From the IMG/VR virus record IMGVR_UViG_3300020083_000009, positions 1 through 60,018 of that record: a stretch of 60,018 nucleotides of DNA. The stretch is one strand, 5' to 3'. The position numbers and the translations under genes are program-made. The notes under the pieces were generated by a model that was not told the origin of the DNA, did not search any database, and was given only the letters and a program-made list of their open reading frames with translations. The DNA is from a virus. Shown piece by piece: positions 58,427 through 60,018 of the stretch (position 1 is the first letter of the stretch; every line of letters begins with the position of its first letter).

Positions 58427-59502
58427 CCAATAGAAGGTGCAATCAAAGCAACAGAGGTTGATCCAGCAGTAGCCAAGTCCAGAGGGAAGTTGTGAGCATT
58501 ACGCTCGTGCATCACTTCCATACCAAGTCCTGCACGATTGAGGATGTCTGCCCAGGTAGGGATGACTTTGCCTTCACTCGATACAATGGACTGGTTGAAG
58601 TTGAAACCATTCAGGTTGAATGCCATGGTGCTTACACCGAGAGCAGTGAACCAGATGCCAACCACGGGCCAAGCAGCCAGGAAGAAGTGCAGTGAACGAG
58701 AGTTATTGAACGATGCATATTGAAAGATCAAACGACCGAAGTACCCGTGGGCAGCAACGATGTTGTAGGTCTCTTCTTCTTGACCGAACTTGTAACCATA
58801 GTTCTGGCTTTCGTTCTCGGTAGTCTCACGAACCAGCGAGGAGGTCACGAGTGAACCGTGCATCGCAGAGAACAGAGAACCACCAAACACACCAGCAACT
58901 CCAAGCATATGGAAGGGGTGCATCAGAATGTTGTGCTCAGCCTGGAACACAAGCATGTAGTTGAACGTACCAGAGATACCCAAAGGCATCGCATCAGAGA
59001 AGGAACCTTGACCAAAAGGATACACCAGGAACACAGCAGTTGCAGCTGCAACGGGTGCAGAATAAGCAACCATAATCCAAGGGCGCATACCCAGACGATA
59101 GGAGAGTTCCCACTCACGACCCATGTAGCAGAAGATGCCAATGAGGAAGTGGAAGATAATCAGTTGAAAGGGTCCCCCATTGTACAACCACTCATCCAGA
59201 GAGGCTGCTTCCCAGATGGGATAGAAGTGAAGTCCAATAGCATTGGAAGATGGGACAACAGCACCAGAGATGATGTTGTTTCCATACATAAGCGACCCAG
59301 CTACGGGTTCACGGATACCATCGATGTCCACGGGAGGAGCAGCGATGAAGGCGACGATGAAGCAAATAGTTGCGGCAAGCAACGTCGGAATCATCAACGT
59401 ACCGAACCAACCCACATAGAGGCGGTTGTCGGTTGAAGTAACCCACTGGCAGAATTCTGTCCAGAGATTAGAAGTTCGTTTTTGAGCAATTGTAGCAGTC
59501 AT
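58423..59502 (-). CDS. psbA: Photosystem II D1 protein PsbA
   Basis: The 359-residue D1 is complete and includes Tyr161, Asp170, His190, His198, His215, Ser264, His272, His332, Glu333, His337 and Asp342, the ligands of P680, YZ, the manganese cluster, iron and QB. Residue 130 is Glu, as in high-light D1 forms. The C-terminal processing site is after Ala344. I use [10 protein letters not shown] at 59502, discarding the upstream open frame, which lies in the leader. Phage D1 keeps host photosynthesis running during infection. The gene is GC-richer than neighbours, suggesting host origin. It has no intron. Confidence 0.97.
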   Translation of the reverse strand: MTATIAQKRTSNLWTEFCQWVTSTDNRLYVGWFGTLMIPTLLAATICFIVAFIAAPPVDIDGIREPVAGSLMYGNNIISGAVVPSSNAIGLHFYPIWEAASLDEWLYNGGPFQLIIFHFLIGIFCYMGREWELSYRLGMRPWIMVAYSAPVAAATAVFLVYPFGQGSFSDAMPLGISGTFNYMLVFQAEHNILMHPFHMLGVAGVFGGSLFSAMHGSLVTSSLVRETTENESQNYGYKFGQEEETYNIVAAHGYFGRLIFQYASFNNSRSLHFFLAAWPVVGIWFTALGVSTMAFNLNGFNFNQSIVSSEGKVIPTWADILNRAGLGMEVMHERNAHNFPLDLATAGSTSVALIAPSIG

Positions 59503-59589
59503 TTGTTTTAAAAGGGTAAGTAAAGCCAGCAGGGAACTGGAAGTACAAATATGTTCCACACCACCCTCAGATGTGGACATGAGAGACGT

Positions 59590-59597
59590 AATTTATA
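59590..59597 (-). promoter_or_regulatory. Possible late box in the psbA leader
   Basis: TATAAATT on the minus strand, about 90 bases before the psbA ATG, differs from TATAAATA at the last base. It could give extra psbA transcription late in infection. Confidence 0.3.
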
Positions 59598-59671
59598 CAC
59601 CCTATAAGTCTCGGTTTGGGGTGTTACAAACATTAAAGAACTGTTAAATTCCTTAACGTATTGATCTATTT

Positions 59672-59701
59672 AGTATAGCACGGGTGTCAACTGCCTGTCA
59701 A
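59672..59701 (-). promoter_or_regulatory. Promoter of psbA
   Basis: TTGACA (59701-59696), an 18-base spacer and TATACT (59677-59672) upstream of a leader of about 160 bases. A second TTGACA (59690-59685) lies inside the spacer. The long leader holds no ORF and may carry translation control. Confidence 0.6.
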
Positions 59702-59713
59702 GGGGTCCATAAA

Positions 59714-59721
59714 CATAAATA
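59714..59721 (+). promoter_or_regulatory. T4-late-like box CATAAATA
   Basis: ACATAAATAG on the plus strand, 26 bases upstream of the ATG at 59747, the only late-type signal facing right in this end of the window. Confidence 0.5.
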
Positions 59722-59746
59722 GCGTTAGCCCACAATGGTCTAAAAA

Positions 59747-60018
59747 ATGAAAAGATTAGCCCTTATCTTTTCGTTATTCTTCGCCATTCCTGCTAGTGCT
59801 GCTGAAATTACATCTAAAATTACCGACTCTGTACAACTGACAGTCCAGGGTACTGCTGTTCAATCAACTAGGGTTGGAGCATCATATTCTGTCAGTGGTT
59901 CAAATGTGCAGTTCTCTGCACTTGGTCTTGGTAATAATTCATTTGGTCTTGGTGCCAATGGTGCATATGGAGATACAACACCAAGTCTTACTAATGCTGG
60001 TCAGGCATTTACATTTTC
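59747..60018 (+). CDS. Secreted or virion protein, 3' end outside the window
   Basis: The product starts MKRLALIFSLFFAIPASAAE, a clear signal peptide (probable cleavage after SAA or ASA). A Ser/Gly/Asn/Thr-rich beta sequence follows (TDSVQLTVQGTAVQSTRVGA, then NSFGLGANGAYGDTTPSL). Similar signal-bearing Ser/Gly proteins occur beside psbA in T4-like cyanophages, as I recall. The frame is open to the right edge after 90 codons. It is divergent from psbA. Confidence 0.65.
   Translation, partial: MKRLALIFSLFFAIPASAAEITSKITDSVQLTVQGTAVQSTRVGASYSVSGSNVQFSALGLGNNSFGLGANGAYGDTTPSLTNAGQAFTF

Noticed and set aside
59503-59580. An N-terminal extension of D1 by 26 residues
   Set aside because: The extension is not part of any D1 protein, and the ATG at 59502 gives the standard [10 protein letters not shown] start.

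Overview
The window is part of a T4-like cyanophage (cyanomyovirus) genome. It has T4-type baseplate genes (homologues of gp53, gp48, gp54, gp26, gp27 and gp5), the head-completion gene 4, and the replication and late-transcription block gp32, gp59 and gp33. It also has phoH, thyX, a glutaredoxin gene and a full-length photosystem II psbA. The D1 protein and a CP12-like Calvin-cycle regulator point to a marine picocyanobacterial host, probably Synechococcus. The sequence is AT-rich overall. psbA is visibly richer in GC than its neighbours.

Layout. Bases 1-10720 hold about 38 short minus-strand genes packed head to tail, many joined by 4-bp ATGA overlaps. They are fired from several host-type TTGACA-N17/18-TATAAT promoters, some fused to hairpins. 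Most have no assignable function. The right end of the block is a three-gene operon: a small Lys-rich protein, a nuclease-like protein and a Mom/GNAT-like DNA-modification candidate. It diverges from two small plus-strand genes (10772-11161).

Bases 11158-36276 are the late tail-fibre region: five small fibre-associated proteins, then three giant repetitive virion proteins of 3278, 1769 and 2343 aa. Two of the giants end in an S74-type intramolecular chaperone domain. T4-late-like TATAAATA boxes precede several of these genes. A cluster of three tRNAs (Ala-UGC, Thr-UGU, Leu-UAA) with a structured non-coding spacer follows at 36329-36740.

Bases 36759-47716 (minus) encode the baseplate hub and tail proteins. 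They include a gp5-like OB-fold hub, a gp27-like hub, an M23-type peptidase, a lytic-transglycosylase-domain protein, gp26 and a tail-tube junction protein. A CP12-like gene is inserted among them. Bases 47744-50800 (plus) carry gp4, an unassigned virion-associated gene, gp48 and gp53. They end at a bidirectional terminator facing gp32.

Bases 50833-55397 (minus) carry gp32, a coiled-coil protein, gp59, gp33, a RecB/Cas4-like nuclease, phoH, a small protein, thyX and a small basic protein. These serve replication, recombination, late-gene activation and dTMP supply. Bases 55450-58215 hold a late gene whose N terminus resembles a T4 capsid-targeting sequence, four small genes and glutaredoxin. 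psbA (58423-59502) is translationally coupled to a 38-residue ORF. A secreted or virion protein gene enters from the right on the plus strand.

Gene starts in the crowded early region were chosen from overlaps and ribosome-binding sites and are the least certain part. Family assignments come from recognised motifs and order, not from a database search. No rRNA, CRISPR array, insertion sequence or integrase was seen.
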